From Sphingobacterium sp. xlx-96 (GTDB lineage Bacteria > Bacteroidota > Bacteroidia > Sphingobacteriales > Sphingobacteriaceae): a stretch of DNA of 64,000 nt. Shown here one piece after another: positions 37,675-47,263 of this stretch. How positions within the stretch are numbered: the first letter of the stretch is position 1; each line of letters opens with the position of its first letter. Position numbers and translations under genes: made by a program. A model generated the notes under the pieces. That model saw only the letters and a list, made by a program, of their open reading frames with translations, was not told the DNA's origin and made no database searches. The stretch lies in NCBI RefSeq assembly GCF_011007365.1, contig NZ_WFKM01000002.1, positions 186,001 through 250,000 of the forward strand, written 5' to 3'.

Positions 37675-40600
37675 TTAGCTAGTCCTGCTCACCAAATCTA
37701 GCAGATCCTGCTTGGACAAGGTATCAAACCAGTTATTATCGGCCGTAATCAAATCTCCTGCAAGCTGTTGTTTACGCTGTTGCAGATCAACGATTTTCTC
37801 TTCGATCGTATTGGTACAAATAAGACGTATTGCTGTAACCTTCTTTTCTTGCCCGATACGGTAGCTCCGGTCTATAGCCTGGCGTTCGACAGCAGGGTTC
37901 CACCAAGGGTCGACCAGATATACATAATCAGCTCCGGTGAGATTGAGTCCTACGCCTCCTGCCTTTAGACTGATCAGAAATACCCTGACCGAATTATTCT
38001 GTTGAAAATCATCCACAATAGATTTCCGATCGAGCGTCTGTCCCGTAAGGTACGTATAGGAGATTTGTTCTTTATCCAACCTGTTTTTAATCAACTCGAG
38101 CATACCTACGAACTGTGAAAATACCAATATTTTATGCTCCCGCATTTTATTATGGATCTGTTCGACAAGTATATCAATCTTAACGCTATGCGCCTTGGGA
38201 TGTCCCTCCTGTAGCAATGCCGGAGAATTGCAGATCTGCCGCAGACGGGTCAGAAACGCTAAAATATGGAGTCGGTCCTTTTCCAATAGATCTTGGTTGG
38301 TTTTTGTGAGGTAGCTTCGGATTTCTTCTTCGTAGCTCGTATACACAGTACGTTGGGCATTTCCCATCTCACAATAGATAATCGATTCTGTCTTATCGGG
38401 CAATTCTTGGGCCACTTGTTTCTTGGTACGTCGGAGCATAAAGGGTTTGATACGTTGCTCCAATTCGACTGTCCGCCGTTGAAAATCAAACTGATCAATG
38501 GGAATAGCATAGGTATCTTTGAAAAACTGCTTGTTTCCCAATAGACCAGGGCAAGCAAAAGAAAATAACCCAAAGATATCGAAGGTACTATTTTCGACAG
38601 GTGTACCCGTCAATACTATTCTATTGGTCGACCGCAACAAGCAAACTGTTTTATATCGTTCAGAATTGGGATTTTTGATCAACTGTGCTTCGTCTAGTAT
38701 AACATAGTGAAAAGCTTTCTTCTTGAACAAGTGAATATCGGAAGAAAGAACACCATAACTTACCAAGACAACATCGTAAGTATCGAAGTGCTGTACCATA
38801 CGCTGCCGTGATCCCCCCGAATAACAACCTACCCGAAGTTCTGGTGCAAATCGCGCGATTTCGTCTTGCCAGTTGAACAGCAGGGAGGTCGGTACTACGA
38901 CAAGATGGGGCTGTGGCCCATATTTATCTTTGAGATATAGTAAAAAAGTAATTACCTGTACCGTCTTACCCAGTCCCATATCATCGGCGAGACAGCCTCC
39001 AAAACCAAAACGATCTAAGAAGCAAAGCCAATCAAACCCACGATGTTGATACCCACGTAATGTCGCTTTAAGCCCTATCGGTATAGGAGTTACAGGTATT
39101 TCATTCGCATTCAAAAAATTATCTTGAAAAGAGCGCAGCTCTTCTCTTGTTTCTAAAGCTAATACTTCCTGTTCGAAAAGTGCGGCTACTTCGGAAAATC
39201 GCACCTTAGGAATATGCAATAATTCCTTCTCGATATGCCCAAGGCTAAAATAGGGACTTATCCTCGCTATCCATTCATCGGGTAGTAGGCCACGCGTACC
39301 GTCGCCCAGCTCGACAAATTTGCTTTTATTTTTGAATGCTCGCTGTAAATGCCGAAGTTGGACTACCTGCCCTCCGAAATCTATTTTTAAATGGACATTA
39401 AACCAGTTTTTACCGCTATTGACCTTGATATCAACCTTACCTTGATAAGGATTGATCCGCGGTCCGCCAAGTTCACTAAATCCAAGAATAGTTATCCCTT
39501 CCTGTTGCCAATATCCGAAAGCTGAAAGAAACCAACTTTCGTCAAAAAATTTATCTTTATAGAGATAGAAGTATGTCGGATCCTGTAGCTGCTCTTCGAA
39601 ATCGGGATGCTGTAGCAAGACCGATGCTGTAAATTGTTCTTCAAACGCTGTATCACGATTGATTTTAAAACGCCGGCCAATCTCGTCGGTACCATACAGT
39701 TGCTTACGGGAATATACAGCGACCTCTGTATCTCCATAACGAACTACAGGGGTGATAGATACGAACAAACCTTCTTTTTGGAGGTAGATTATTTTTTGGA
39801 GTTCATAATCAGGCTGTGTTGTCAGCTCTTCTGCTACTTTATAGATATAATTATAAGCTATCTGTACGTACTCCTCAATAGGATCCAAAAACTGAGCAGT
39901 AAAGGTTTCATACTTACTGGTATGAATAAGCAATGTATCACCATGCTCTTTTAAAAAGCGTAGCACACGTAACAGATCTTGGTCTGAGACATAAATATAT
40001 TGATCTTTAAAAAATATAAAACAAGCATTCTTCAATACCAGCTGCGACATGGGCAAATCTACCCCTAGGATGGTAAGTACACTTTTAATCTCATAGTAAG
40101 ATTCGCGCTGTAAAATAGATAAGTGCAACTCAGGCCTAGCAGCGGTTAGTTTCACAGGAAACAAACTTTTTGCAGATATGGTGTCAGATCTGGACCTGTC
40201 ATGATAGTATACCGGTAGATCCAAGGGATTCGACGCAATGACTTTCAAGGCCAACGTTTCGATTTCATTACTTCCGCCTTCGAATCGACTCTGCAAACTG
40301 AGCATTGCCGTCAGGAACTTAAGATAAGCGACGTCACTCTCTGCAAGAATCTGTCTAGTCAAGTCGACAGCCGTAATGGGGCTTCTCAATTTTCCGTGTT
40401 GCGAAAAAGAAACCTCATACAGTAAAAACTGCATCTGATCGTAAAACCGATGTTTACTCAAGACTAACACCCAATTCTTACTATCCGCTGAAAATGAGGC
40501 AACATCTCGTTTAGACTTGGTGCGGGCAAAATTATTTTTCTTGTAAAATGTCCTATCTATACGAAGTAAGCCTCTCTCTTTTGGATAAACATTGGTTTTG

Positions 40601-41028
40601 CCGGCTTCATACTGCAAATAAAAAAAGGCATCCATCTCTTTTTCTTTATCTAAGCCATAATCCCTTGCCAAATACCGGAAACAACTGTCCCGTAGTCGTG
40701 AATCAAAGAATATCCGGTAATCCTCCTGTCTCAATACGGCATCGATAACCTCGAGCTGATGAATGCACAATTTATCAGAAATAGAAGTACAGGTACAGGT
40801 TAATGTCAAAGTGTATTCCTCTTGAAGTACCCCTACTGTTGGAGGAGTCGTATCCACAGATTCTCTTGTAAACAAGCCTTCATTCAGATCGATATGCAAA
40901 GGATAAATGGTGGCATACCGGTCTAGATCTAGCCCCGTGCTACCTGCAGCCAAATATCGCATCAGATCGTATACGGAACAGGACGATAAAATTATATGTT
41001 GTAAGACTACGGTATGTTTTTCTTGCAT
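37675..41028 (-). CDS. SWI2/SNF2-family helicase with SWIM-type zinc finger
   Basis: 1117 aa. The C-terminal 480 or so residues are a Snf2 ATPase: ADDMGLGKTVQ (motif I), LDEAQLIKN (motif II), LTGTPVENS (III), SLKAGGVGLNLTGADYV (V) and DRSYRIGQ (VI). The N-terminal region has a CTC-x-CIH pattern (TCTCTSISDKLCIHQ) that fits a SWIM zinc-binding domain. Such proteins are probable dsDNA translocases acting on DNA or RNA-polymerase complexes. It stands alone on the minus strand, with no defence-type partner. Confidence 0.92.
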   Translation of the reverse strand: MQEKHTVVLQHIILSSCSVYDLMRYLAAGSTGLDLDRYATIYPLHIDLNEGLFTRESVDTTPPTVGVLQEEYTLTLTCTCTSISDKLCIHQLEVIDAVLRQEDYRIFFDSRLRDSCFRYLARDYGLDKEKEMDAFFYLQYEAGKTNVYPKERGLLRIDRTFYKKNNFARTKSKRDVASFSADSKNWVLVLSKHRFYDQMQFLLYEVSFSQHGKLRSPITAVDLTRQILAESDVAYLKFLTAMLSLQSRFEGGSNEIETLALKVIASNPLDLPVYYHDRSRSDTISAKSLFPVKLTAARPELHLSILQRESYYEIKSVLTILGVDLPMSQLVLKNACFIFFKDQYIYVSDQDLLRVLRFLKEHGDTLLIHTSKYETFTAQFLDPIEEYVQIAYNYIYKVAEELTTQPDYELQKIIYLQKEGLFVSITPVVRYGDTEVAVYSRKQLYGTDEIGRRFKINRDTAFEEQFTASVLLQHPDFEEQLQDPTYFYLYKDKFFDESWFLSAFGYWQQEGITILGFSELGGPRINPYQGKVDIKVNSGKNWFNVHLKIDFGGQVVQLRHLQRAFKNKSKFVELGDGTRGLLPDEWIARISPYFSLGHIEKELLHIPKVRFSEVAALFEQEVLALETREELRSFQDNFLNANEIPVTPIPIGLKATLRGYQHRGFDWLCFLDRFGFGGCLADDMGLGKTVQVITFLLYLKDKYGPQPHLVVVPTSLLFNWQDEIARFAPELRVGCYSGGSRQRMVQHFDTYDVVLVSYGVLSSDIHLFKKKAFHYVILDEAQLIKNPNSERYKTVCLLRSTNRIVLTGTPVENSTFDIFGLFSFACPGLLGNKQFFKDTYAIPIDQFDFQRRTVELEQRIKPFMLRRTKKQVAQELPDKTESIIYCEMGNAQRTVYTSYEEEIRSYLTKTNQDLLEKDRLHILAFLTRLRQICNSPALLQEGHPKAHSVKIDILVEQIHNKMREHKILVFSQFVGMLELIKNRLDKEQISYTYLTGQTLDRKSIVDDFQQNNSVRVFLISLKAGGVGLNLTGADYVYLVDPWWNPAVERQAIDRSYRIGQEKKVTAIRLICTNTIEEKIVDLQQRKQQLAGDLITADNNWFDTLSKQDLLDLVSRTS

Positions 41029-41235
41029 GTGTACGGATCCTGCTTTTGGTTTTTAAAGATAGGAATACGAGCGCATACGACATGTATTAAGTTGCGCAAA
41101 AAAAGTTTTCTAAAAAAGCTGCTCCTATTACAAAAAAACTAAACGGAATGCGAAAGGTATGGTTTCATGTATTTTTCGATCAGGAATGCTGCCGACCATG
41201 GCTACAAAATTTTCTAAAACTGCTGGATCCTTCCT

Positions 41236-41394
41236 ATGAAATATCCATGTAACAGAAAAGCATAAGCACCGCTGAAACCAACCGATCTTTTGAGCTCATC
41301 GGAGATAATCTAGATATTCCATGTGGCTTTTACAAAAACAAATCACACACATATGAAATATATACATTTAGCAGAACTGTACAAACACCAATGA
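41236..41394 (+). repeat. Decayed copies of the MKY leader repeat
   Basis: A first unit starts ATGAAATATCCATGT (41236) and contains ATAATCTAGATATTCCAT, close to ATAATCTGGGTATTCCAT in the leader ORF at 16437. A second unit, ACACATATGAAATA, starts a 13-codon ORF (41353-41394, MKYIHLAELYKHQ). Unlike the other two loci, no gene begins 18 nt after this copy. Confidence 0.45.
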
Positions 41395-41677
41395 CCGCGA
41401 AGCGGAATGCACGCCAGTTAATACATAATGCATCATATACTTTGGATCTGTCCGCTTGTGGATGACAATTGAAAACCAAACCGAGCTTGCGAGTTCACGA
41501 AGTAATTAAACACATATCAAATAAAAAGTCCAACATATATTAAGTCAGGATACATGCTATATGTACGAAATCACGAAATCTAACAGGCTGATCGAATCAC
41601 AAGACTCCCCCTCCCCGCTATATTTTCAAAAGACAACCTGTGTGAACAAAATCTTTGAAAGATTTTAAAGCTAACTA

Positions 41678-41709
41678 TTTAGAGTTCAAAATATTCTTTA
41701 TATCTTTGC
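41678..41709 (+). promoter_or_regulatory. Promoter of the rpsL operon
   Basis: The -7 element TATCTTTG (41701-41708) matches TAnnTTTG. A weak -33 element TTTA (41678-41681) lies 19 nt upstream. The start codon of rpsL is about 50 nt downstream. Confidence 0.6.
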
Positions 41710-41757
41710 AGACTTTAAAAAATTAATTTTTACAAATTAAAAAACAAAAAAAGGTAA

Positions 41758-42171
41758 ATGCCTACTATTCAACAATTAGTTAGAAAAGGTAGAGTAGCTC
41801 TGGTAGACAAGAGTAAGTCGCCAGCGTTGGACTCATGTCCACAGCGAAGAGGTGTATGTACACGTGTATATACTACTACCCCTAAAAAACCAAACTCAGC
41901 AATGCGTAAAGTAGCTCGTGTACGTTTAACAAACGGTAAAGAGGTTAACGCTTACATCCCTGGAGAAGGTCACAACTTACAAGAGCACTCGATCGTATTG
42001 ATTCGTGGTGGTCGTGTTAAGGATTTACCAGGTGTACGTTACCACATCATCCGTGGTGCATTAGATACTTCAGGTGTAGCAGGTCGTAACCAACGTCGTT
42101 CTAAGTATGGAACTAAGCGTCCTAAACCAGGACAAGCAGCTGCAGCTCCAGCAAAAGGCAAAAAGAAATAA
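41758..42171 (+). CDS. rpsL: 30S ribosomal protein S12
   Basis: 137 aa. Universal S12 signatures are present: [27 protein letters not shown] and [13 protein letters not shown]. Both lysines linked to streptomycin resistance (in KKPNS and in VKDLP) are wild type. The Ala/Lys-rich C-terminal tail ([13 protein letters not shown]) is a lineage extension. First gene of the str cluster, 19 nt before rpsG. Confidence 0.99.
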   Translation: MPTIQQLVRKGRVALVDKSKSPALDSCPQRRGVCTRVYTTTPKKPNSAMRKVARVRLTNGKEVNAYIPGEGHNLQEHSIVLIRGGRVKDLPGVRYHIIRGALDTSGVAGRNQRRSKYGTKRPKPGQAAAAPAKGKKK

Positions 42172-42190
42172 TTAAACGGAGGAAAGAAAA

Positions 42191-42658
42191 ATGAGAAAAT
42201 CAAAACCAAAAAAGAGAATCATTTTACCTGATCCAAAGTTTAACGACGTTCAGGTAACACGTTTTGTAAACAATATGATGTTTGACGGTAAAAAATCTAT
42301 CGCTTACTCTATTTTTTACGATGCAGTAGAATTAGTAGAACAAAAAACACAAGAGAACGGGTTGGAAGCTTGGAAAAAAGCTTTAAACAACGTAATGCCT
42401 GCAGTAGAGGTTAAATCTCGTCGTGTTGGTGGTGCCAACTTCCAAGTTCCTATGGAAGTACGTCCAGAGCGTAAAATCGCTTTAGGAATGAAATGGTTAA
42501 TTTCTTACGCTCGCAAACGCGGAGAGAAAACTATGTTCGAAAAATTAGCAGGAGAGATCATTTCAGCTTCTAAAGGTGAAGGTGCTGCTGTTAAGAAGAA
42601 AGAAGATACGCACAAAATGGCTGAGGCTAACAAAGCGTTCTCACACTTCAGATTCTAA
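42191..42658 (+). CDS. rpsG: 30S ribosomal protein S7
   Basis: 155 aa. The S7 signature is clear: [36 protein letters not shown] and [13 protein letters not shown]. It organises the 3' domain of 16S rRNA. A purine-rich GGAGGAAAG lies just before the start. A long-stem hairpin follows, before fusA. Confidence 0.99.
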   Translation: MRKSKPKKRIILPDPKFNDVQVTRFVNNMMFDGKKSIAYSIFYDAVELVEQKTQENGLEAWKKALNNVMPAVEVKSRRVGGANFQVPMEVRPERKIALGMKWLISYARKRGEKTMFEKLAGEIISASKGEGAAVKKKEDTHKMAEANKAFSHFRF

Positions 42659-42685
42659 TTTTGAAAACGACAAAACAAATATGAT

Positions 42686-42733
42686 TACACCGATCTTTGA
42701 TAATAGACTTAAATCGTTATCGAGATCGGTGTA
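42686..42733 (+). terminator. Long-stem hairpin between rpsG and fusA
   Basis: Perfect 11-bp arms TACACCGATCT (42686-42696) and AGATCGGTGTA (42723-42733) with a 26-nt loop. There is no real T-run. It could attenuate, mark an RNA processing site or bind a ribosomal protein. Confidence 0.55.
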
Positions 42734-42787
42734 CTTATTTAAACTGTTAAAATTAAACAGCCTTCCAAGGCAAACTGCAAAAATAAA

Positions 42788-44911
42788 ATGGCAAAAGATT
42801 TAAAATTAGTTAGAAATATTGGTATCGCTGCTCACATCGATGCTGGTAAAACTACCACGACAGAGCGTATCTTATTCTACTCTGGTGTAAACCACAAATT
42901 GGGAGAGACACACGAGGGTTCGGCTACGACTGACTGGATGGCACAAGAGCAAGAGCGTGGTATCACGATCACCTCTGCAGCTGTAACTGTATTCTGGAAC
43001 TACCGTAATCAAAAATATCAAGTAAACGTAATCGATACTCCTGGACACGTGGATTTCACGGTTGAGGTAAACCGTTCATTGCGTGTACTAGACGGATTAG
43101 TTTTCTTGTTCTCTGCTGTTGATGGTGTTGAGCCTCAATCAGAGACCAACTGGAGATTAGCGGATGGCTACAAAGTACCTCGTATTGGATTCGTAAACAA
43201 AATGGACCGTTCAGGTGCTGATTTCTTAAAAGTTGTTGGCCAAGTAAAATCCATGTTAGGATCTAATGCTGTTGCTTTACAATTACCAATCGGAGCTGAA
43301 GATGATTTCGAAGGTGTAGTTGACTTAATCAACAACCGCGGTATGGTGTGGAATGAAGCTGATAAAGGTATGACCTTTACAGAAGTTCCAATCCCTGCAG
43401 ACATGTTGGATGAAGTAGCTGAGTACCGTGAGAAGTTATTAGAAGCAGTAGCTTCTTATGACGAGTCTTTGATGGAGAAATTCTTCGAAGATCCAAACTC
43501 ATTGACTGAGCGTGAGATCTTGAACGCTTTACGTGCAGCAGTATTGGATAACGCGATCGTACCTATGGTATGTGGTTCATCTTTCAAAAACAAAGGTGTA
43601 CAAACCATGCTTGACCTAGTAATGGAGTTATTGCCTTCACCTCTTGATATCGAAGCGGTAAAAGGTACTAACCCTAACACAGGTGAAGAAATCGAGCGTA
43701 AACCATCTGAAGCAGAGCCATTCGCAGCATTAGGTTTCAAAATTGCTACTGACCCATTCGTAGGTCGTTTATGCTTTGTACGTGCTTATTCAGGTGTATT
43801 AGAAGCTGGTTCTTACGTATTGAATACCCGTTCAGGAAACAGAGAGCGTATTTCCCGTATCTTCCAAATGCATGCTAATAAGCAAAACCCTATCGAACGT
43901 ATCGGTGCTGGTGATATCGGTGCTGTTGTTGGTTTCAAAGACATCAAAACCGGTGACACGTTATGTGATGAAAAGAACCCTATTGTTCTTGAGTCTATGC
44001 AATTCCCAGAGCCGGTTATCGGTTTAGCTATCGAGCCTAAAACTCAAGCTGATATTGATAAATTAGGTATTGGTTTAAGTAAATTAGCAGAAGAGGATCC
44101 TACATTCGTCGTTAAAACAGACGAAGAGACTGGCCAAACTGTAATCTCTGGTATGGGTGAGCTTCACTTAGATATCTTGATCGACCGTTTGAAACGTGAA
44201 TTCAAAGTTGAAGTAAACCAAGGTGCTCCTCAGGTAGCTTACAAAGAGTCTATCAACGGTAGCACAGAACACCGTGAAGTTTACAAAAAACAATCGGGTG
44301 GTCGTGGTAAATTTGCGGATATCAAAGTTGTTATTTCTCCAATTGATGAAGATTATGACACTTCAAAATCAGCGCTTCAATTCGTAAATGAAATCGTAGG
44401 TGGTGCTATCCCTAAAGAATACATCCCTTCTGTTCAAAAAGGATTTGAGATGTCATTGAAAAATGGTGTTTTAGCAGGTTTCCCTTTATCAGGCATGAAA
44501 GTTCGTTTGATCGATGGTTCATTCCACGCAGTGGATTCAGATGCTTTGTCATTCGAATTGGCAGCAAAAATGGCTTACCGCCAAGGACTACCTAAATGTT
44601 CTCCAGTATTGATGGAGCCTATCATGAAGGTAGAAGTATTAACTCCGGAAGAGAATATGGGTGATGTAATGGGTGACTTGAACCGTCGTCGTGGTCAGAT
44701 GCAAGGTCTTGATACACGTAATGGTGCTCAAGTAATCAAAGCTATCGTTCCTCTTTCAGAGATGTTCGGTTACGTTACTCAATTACGTACGATTACTTCA
44801 GGACGTGCTACTTCGACAATGGAGTTTGATCACTATGCTGAGGCGCCTCGTAACGTACAAGACGATGTAATTGCAAAATCTAAAGGTAAGATCAAAGCTA
44901 TCGAAGAATAG
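42788..44911 (+). CDS. fusA: Translation elongation factor G
   Basis: 707 aa. G1 [16 protein letters not shown]3 DTPGHVDF, G4 NKMD and the effector-region [12 protein letters not shown] identify EF-G, the GTPase of ribosomal translocation. Full-length with all five domains (conserved [12 protein letters not shown] and [10 protein letters not shown]). It uses the same highly biased codons as its ribosomal-protein neighbours. Confidence 0.99.
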   Translation: MAKDLKLVRNIGIAAHIDAGKTTTTERILFYSGVNHKLGETHEGSATTDWMAQEQERGITITSAAVTVFWNYRNQKYQVNVIDTPGHVDFTVEVNRSLRVLDGLVFLFSAVDGVEPQSETNWRLADGYKVPRIGFVNKMDRSGADFLKVVGQVKSMLGSNAVALQLPIGAEDDFEGVVDLINNRGMVWNEADKGMTFTEVPIPADMLDEVAEYREKLLEAVASYDESLMEKFFEDPNSLTEREILNALRAAVLDNAIVPMVCGSSFKNKGVQTMLDLVMELLPSPLDIEAVKGTNPNTGEEIERKPSEAEPFAALGFKIATDPFVGRLCFVRAYSGVLEAGSYVLNTRSGNRERISRIFQMHANKQNPIERIGAGDIGAVVGFKDIKTGDTLCDEKNPIVLESMQFPEPVIGLAIEPKTQADIDKLGIGLSKLAEEDPTFVVKTDEETGQTVISGMGELHLDILIDRLKREFKVEVNQGAPQVAYKESINGSTEHREVYKKQSGGRGKFADIKVVISPIDEDYDTSKSALQFVNEIVGGAIPKEYIPSVQKGFEMSLKNGVLAGFPLSGMKVRLIDGSFHAVDSDALSFELAAKMAYRQGLPKCSPVLMEPIMKVEVLTPEENMGDVMGDLNRRRGQMQGLDTRNGAQVIKAIVPLSEMFGYVTQLRTITSGRATSTMEFDHYAEAPRNVQDDVIAKSKGKIKAIEE

Positions 44912-44929
44912 TTAAGATAAAAATAAATC

Positions 44930-44963
44930 GACCGCTGGTTGCGAATAGCTCTAATCAGCGGTC
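44930..44963 (+). terminator. Hairpin between fusA and rpsJ
   Basis: GACCGCTGGTT (44930-44940) pairs with AATCAGCGGTC (44953-44963), 11 bp with one G-U pair and a 12-nt loop. Only a weak T stretch follows, so partial attenuation or RNA processing is more likely than a stop. Confidence 0.55.
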
Positions 44964-44984
44964 ATCTTTAAAAACAAATAAAAA

Positions 44985-45290
44985 ATGAGCCAAAGAATCA
45001 GAATCAAATTGAAATCTTACGATTACAATTTAGTTGACAAATCAGCTGAGAAAATCGTAAAAACAGTAAAACCTACAGGTGCAGTTGTTAGTGGACCTAT
45101 TCCATTGCCTACTGAGAAAAAAATCTATACGGTATTACGTTCACCACACGTTAACAAAAAAGCACGTGAGCAATTCCAATTGTGTTCTTACAAGAGATTG
45201 TTAGACATCTATTCATCAAACTCAAAAACAGTTGATGCGTTGATGAAATTAGAATTACCTTCAGGTGTTGAAGTTGAGATCAAAGTGTGA
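44985..45290 (+). CDS. rpsJ: 30S ribosomal protein S10
   Basis: 101 aa, normal length. [45 protein letters not shown] and [14 protein letters not shown] are S10 signatures. S10 also serves as NusE in antitermination. It is the last gene of this cluster: a strong terminator lies 23 nt after the stop, and rplC does not follow. Confidence 0.99.
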   Translation: MSQRIRIKLKSYDYNLVDKSAEKIVKTVKPTGAVVSGPIPLPTEKKIYTVLRSPHVNKKAREQFQLCSYKRLLDIYSSNSKTVDALMKLELPSGVEVEIKV

Positions 45291-45312
45291 TAGATTTCAG
45301 TAACTGAAAAAG

Positions 45313-45347
45313 AAAAGCCTTCTCTAATGAGAAGGCTTTTTTGGTTT
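45313..45347 (+). terminator. Rho-independent terminator after rpsJ
   Basis: AAAAGCCTTCTC (45313-45324) and GAGAAGGCTTTT (45329-45340) form a 12-bp perfect stem with a 4-nt loop, followed by TTGGTTTT. Confidence 0.93.
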
Positions 45348-45365
45348 TATTAAGTAGCTTTGTAT

Positions 45366-46082
45366 ATGGAGAATTTAAAAGGAAAGAATGCGCTCATAAC
45401 CGGTGGCGGTAGAGGTTTAGGAAAGGCTACTGCCTTGGCATTTGCCAAAGAAGGTATCAATGTTGCCATCACGGGTAGGAACGAACAACTATTGAAAGAG
45501 ACCGTCTCTGAATTGACTGCTCTAGGTGTACAAGCGGCTTATGCGGTCTTTGATGTGGCTGATTTTGATAATGTGACTGCTGCCATAACCGAACTAAACG
45601 CGGACTTTGGTACATTCGACATTCTGGTAAACAATGCAGGTATAGCCGCCTTTGGATCTGTTCTGGATATGGACCCAAACACCTGGAAAGATATCGTAGA
45701 AACGAATCTATTGGGCACCTATTATGTCACTAAAGCGATACTCCCACAGTTAATCGAAAAAAATGAAGGTGATATCATCAATGTATCGTCTACAGCAGGT
45801 CTTAACGGAGCAGCAACGACGTCTGCTTACAGTGCTTCCAAATTTGGTGTTATTGGTTTTTCGGACTCCCTAATGCGTGAAGTACGTAAGAATAATATCC
45901 GTGTATGCACCTTGATGCCGAGTACCATTGCGTCAGATATGTCCAAAGAACTGAATTTAACGGACGGAAACCCGGAAACCGTACTACAACCGGAAGACTT
46001 TGCAGAGTTAATCGTCGCCAATCTAAAATTGCCACGTAGAGCCATGCTTAAATCGGCTTCGCTTTGGTCTACAAATCCATAA
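45366..46082 (+). CDS. Short-chain dehydrogenase/reductase (FabG-like)
   Basis: 238 aa from the ATG at 45366; a TTG two codons upstream is in frame. The Rossmann motif TGGGRGLG, the NAG motif, and the catalytic Ser plus Y155-S-A-S-K159 mark a classical SDR. It is similar in length to 3-ketoacyl-(ACP) reductases, but these cannot be told from other classical SDRs by motif. A TAGCTTTG at 45355-45362 lies only 3 nt before the ATG. Monocistronic, ending at a bidirectional terminator. Confidence 0.92.
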   Translation: MENLKGKNALITGGGRGLGKATALAFAKEGINVAITGRNEQLLKETVSELTALGVQAAYAVFDVADFDNVTAAITELNADFGTFDILVNNAGIAAFGSVLDMDPNTWKDIVETNLLGTYYVTKAILPQLIEKNEGDIINVSSTAGLNGAATTSAYSASKFGVIGFSDSLMREVRKNNIRVCTLMPSTIASDMSKELNLTDGNPETVLQPEDFAELIVANLKLPRRAMLKSASLWSTNP

Positions 46083-46091
46083 ATAATAAAA

Positions 46092-46116
46092 AAAGCCTCA
46101 CAAAATGTGAGGCTTT
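46092..46116. terminator. Bidirectional terminator
   Basis: AAAGCCTCAC (46092-46101) and GTGAGGCTTT (46107-46116), 10-bp stem, 5-nt loop, with T-rich sequence on the plus side and an A-run (T on minus) on the other. It serves the convergent SDR and outer-membrane protein genes. Confidence 0.9.
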
Positions 46117-46140
46117 CTATTTTTTGAACTTCTATTCAAA

Positions 46141-46779
46141 TTAGAATTTGAAAGTCAAACCGAATTTAGCAGTGTTAAAGAAGTTGTTGAAAACATTTAC
46201 GTTAGTATTGAATTCAGTCTCAGCTTTAGCACCATCCACATCAGCTTTACGTGAGTTGAAAGAAACAACATCAGCGAAAGCAAAGTTTACAGCGATTTTC
46301 TCTGTTAAGAAGAAGTTAGCACCGATACCTGCATTAGCACCAAATCCATTGAATTTAGCTGCATCAGTTTTAACATCACCAACTTTTTTCTCACCAACTT
46401 TCTCGTTCATGTAACCAACACCTACTTCAGTGTAAGTTTTGAAACGTGAACCAACTTCTAAGAAATAGTAACGACCAAAAGCACCAACACCAAAGTTTTT
46501 GTCTGTAGTTACATTTTTAACATCAGATACATAAGTAGTATTTTTGTCTTGACCGAAACCGAAGTCAACTCCTACTGCGATTTTATCTGTTACGAAGTAA
46601 CCAGCTTTTGGATTAAAGTTAAATGCAGAATTTTTCTCTTTTGTATTTTTGTTATTTGTATTTGAAGAGTTAAAGTTACCTTCTACGATGAAGTTACCTT
46701 TTTCAAAACCAAATTCTTGTGCTTGAGAAGCAGCAGTCAAACCTGCAACAGCAGTTAATGTAAGTAAAAATTTTTTCAT
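46141..46779 (-). CDS. Small outer-membrane beta-barrel protein
   Basis: 212 aa with a signal peptide (cleavage near ASQAQ). Alternating aromatic/polar strands, Asn/Lys-rich loops and a C-terminal LTFKF (terminal Phe) fit an 8-stranded barrel of the OmpX/OmpW-like type (porin-family outer membrane beta-barrel protein). Strongly biased codon use suggests high expression. Role probably structural or unknown. Confidence 0.88.
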   Translation of the reverse strand: MKKFLLTLTAVAGLTAASQAQEFGFEKGNFIVEGNFNSSNTNNKNTKEKNSAFNFNPKAGYFVTDKIAVGVDFGFGQDKNTTYVSDVKNVTTDKNFGVGAFGRYYFLEVGSRFKTYTEVGVGYMNEKVGEKKVGDVKTDAAKFNGFGANAGIGANFFLTEKIAVNFAFADVVSFNSRKADVDGAKAETEFNTNVNVFNNFFNTAKFGLTFKF

Positions 46780-47263
46780 ATCTTTTTAATTTATATTTAA
46801 CACTGGCAAATGTAGAACTTTTTGAAAGCAAAAAAAGGTTAAAAAGTCTGCCAAATGTCACAACAACCAAATAAAAAACACAATCGACTACAAACCAGAG
46901 GTTTACAAGTGTAACAATTGTGTTTTTTATTATAAATCAAAAAAAAACAGCTATTTGGTGTCATTTTAACACAGGTAAAGGTTTACGAATGTTGACTATA
47001 TAATTAAAAAGGTCAATTATTTAAAAAGTTTCAAATATAACTATTATCAACAAGCTTTGAAAATTCATTACAAAATGTATATCCAGCATAATATTCGTCG
47101 CCACCGCTGTATTCCTCGTTCCAGACAGTGGGCCAACAGCGCGATAGTACTTCCGCTAATAGTGCTTACTGTCAGAAAAAGTTAGTGACTGCCCTAGCAC
47201 CTATCCGATCAGAGTATCTATATGTAAGCACCAAAATAAGATCAGAACTCGTACAGGAATTAT
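46780..47263. other. Intergenic region upstream of the beta-barrel gene
   Basis: A -7 element TACATTTG (minus strand, 46814-46807) lies about 28 nt before the beta-barrel ATG, with T-rich sequence but no well-spaced -33 box. The rest, to the stress-protein stop at 47264, holds no gene or RNA that I can recognise. Confidence 0.5.

Larger units (their letters stand above)
41029..41757. other. 729-bp non-coding region upstream of the str cluster
   Basis: No ORF here looks like a real gene and no tRNA was seen. It contains decayed copies of the MKY leader repeat (41236-41394) and, just before rpsL, a promoter. The divergent helicase gene also starts from this region. Confidence 0.6.

Noticed and set aside
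41029-41757. tRNA or rRNA gene in the long gap before rpsL
   Set aside because: No cloverleaf, T-loop (GGTTCGAATCC-like) or rRNA signature was found; the region is repeat-like and AT-rich.
47040-47260. Possible transposon remnant between the beta-barrel and usp genes
   Set aside because: No inverted repeats, target duplications or transposase-like reading frame could be seen.
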